14,001 bases of DNA from JBDKUD01 sp050943315 (GTDB lineage Bacteria; Bacillota; Syntrophomonadia; Syntrophomonadales; Syntrophomonadaceae): NCBI GenBank assembly GCA_050943315.1, contig JBMNOY010000059.1, positions 1 to 14,001 on the forward strand, in the 5' to 3' direction. Within the stretch, counting starts at the first letter, position 1. Each line of letters opens with the position of its first letter. Position numbers and translations under genes: made by a program. Below are positions 13,385 to 14,001 of this stretch, piece after piece. The notes beneath the pieces are model-generated. The model was not told the origin of the DNA and did not search any database. It was given only the letters and a program-made list of their open reading frames with translations.

Positions 13385-13475
13385 ACTCTTCTCTATTACC
13401 CCAACTGTTAATATTATATAAATGAAAAAGCTATATTTCAATGTCTTCCGGTATGTATACAAATACCAGCACACT

Positions 13476-14001
13476 TTATTTCCTAATTATTACATTTATT
13501 TTGTCTACTTCATTTCCGGTGGCATTACCGGCCAATTGGATTAGTTCATTTTTTTCCTCTATATCAATATCCTCAGACTGAACTATTACCATAGTGTTGT
13601 TCGCCTGGGTTATCACGACACATTCGTTATATCCCCGGGATTTAACCAAATTCTCAATCTTCATTTCCTCTTCCATATCTCGGGATATGTCCACAAGCCT
13701 TAGTGAAGCTGCTTCTCTCGCCTTGGTATCAGCCTGACTGTTAATAATTTCGCGTAATAATTCAATCTGCTTACTCCGGGAACGTTCTCGTTCCATGCGA
13801 TATTCGGCAAAAAAGCTGGCACTAGTGGTAACACCCTCACCAATGCGGGTATCTATCGACTCCTTGCCAGTGTCGCGGAGCTCGCGCTTGGGAGAGGGCA
13901 TGTCAATTGACGATTGGTTATTCAAGCCCCAAATCAGTACCCCGGTAACAATAACAGTAATTACTAACACCGCTGCTGCCACACGCCTGGCGTTAATTAT
14001 C
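13476..14001 (-). CDS. spoIIIAH: Stage III sporulation protein AH (5' end at window edge)
   Basis: Forespore-mother cell channel component: SpoIIIAH in the mother cell membrane binds SpoIIQ across the intermembrane space during engulfment. The frame is open to the window edge, reading ...IINARRVAAAV upstream of a GTG at 13982. The last base before it (G at 14001) would complete an ATG two bases beyond the window, giving about 175 residues. One N-terminal transmembrane helix (VLVITVIVTGVLIWGL) is followed by a linker and the conserved YscJ/FliF-like domain with FFAEYRMERERSRSKQIELL, VSR-like helices (LVKSRGYNECVVI) and IIRK at the end. The protein is shorter than Bacillus SpoIIIAH (218) because of a short linker. 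It marks the organism as a spore former and is the last spoIIIA gene. Confidence 0.92.
   Translation of the reverse strand, partial: IINARRVAAAVLVITVIVTGVLIWGLNNQSSIDMPSPKRELRDTGKESIDTRIGEGVTTSASFFAEYRMERERSRSKQIELLREIINSQADTKAREAASLRLVDISRDMEEEMKIENLVKSRGYNECVVITQANNTMVIVQSEDIDIEEKNELIQLAGNATGNEVDKINVIIRK

Noticed and set aside
13449..13466. Short hairpin GGTAT / ATACC just after spoIIIAH
   Set aside because: A five-base stem without a T-run is too weak to call a terminator.
1..14001. tRNA, rRNA, CRISPR, insertion sequence or phage features
   Set aside because: No cloverleaf, regularly spaced repeats, transposase or integrase sequence was seen on either strand.

Overview
This looks like a chromosomal window from a low-to-moderate-GC, endospore-forming anaerobic Firmicute (class Clostridia, probably of the Peptococcaceae/Syntrophomonadaceae type). 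The evidence is a sporulation gene (spoIIIAH), the classical Firmicute order spoIIIAH - accB - accC - Asp23 gene - nusB - folD - xseA - xseB - ispA, strong AGGAGG-type ribosome binding sites, and frequent TTG/GTG starts. Every credible protein gene is on the minus strand, so transcription runs from high to low coordinates.

Right part (about 14001-10003): the end of the spoIIIA sporulation operon (spoIIIAH, cut at the window edge), a hairpin, then a large carboxylase gene and accC. The carboxylase gene is unusual. A pyruvate/oxaloacetate carboxyltransferase (PycB/OadA type) is joined in frame to a complete AccB biotin carrier, and an ATG with its own Shine-Dalgarno lies at the junction. One locus could therefore supply both a two-subunit pyruvate carboxylase and the biotin carrier of acetyl-CoA carboxylase.

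Middle (about 10000-8620): an Asp23 - AmaP - DUF2273 envelope-stress module with its own candidate promoter, an internal hairpin, and a hairpin plus T-run after the last gene. Then (8578-3977) a tightly overlapping housekeeping run: nusB, a Kae1/TsaD-like paralogue, a strongly divergent folD, xseA, xseB and ispA.

Left part (3920-57): after ispA comes a doubtful 47-codon ORF, then an oxygen-response unit: an Rrf2-family regulator with an Fe-S cysteine triad, cydA and cydB (cytochrome bd oxidase) and rubrerythrin, ended by a strong bidirectional hairpin. A perfect TGTTTAC-N7-GTAAACA palindrome lies between rrf2 and cydA, and a degenerate copy overlaps the rrf2 -10 box. I infer that Rrf2 controls its own gene and cydAB-rbr, which would remove O2 and peroxide in an otherwise anaerobic cell.

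No tRNA, rRNA, CRISPR array, insertion sequence or phage gene was seen. The most unusual observations are the carboxyltransferase-AccB fusion with an internal start, the Rrf2 operator pair, and the FolD that has lost several signature motifs.
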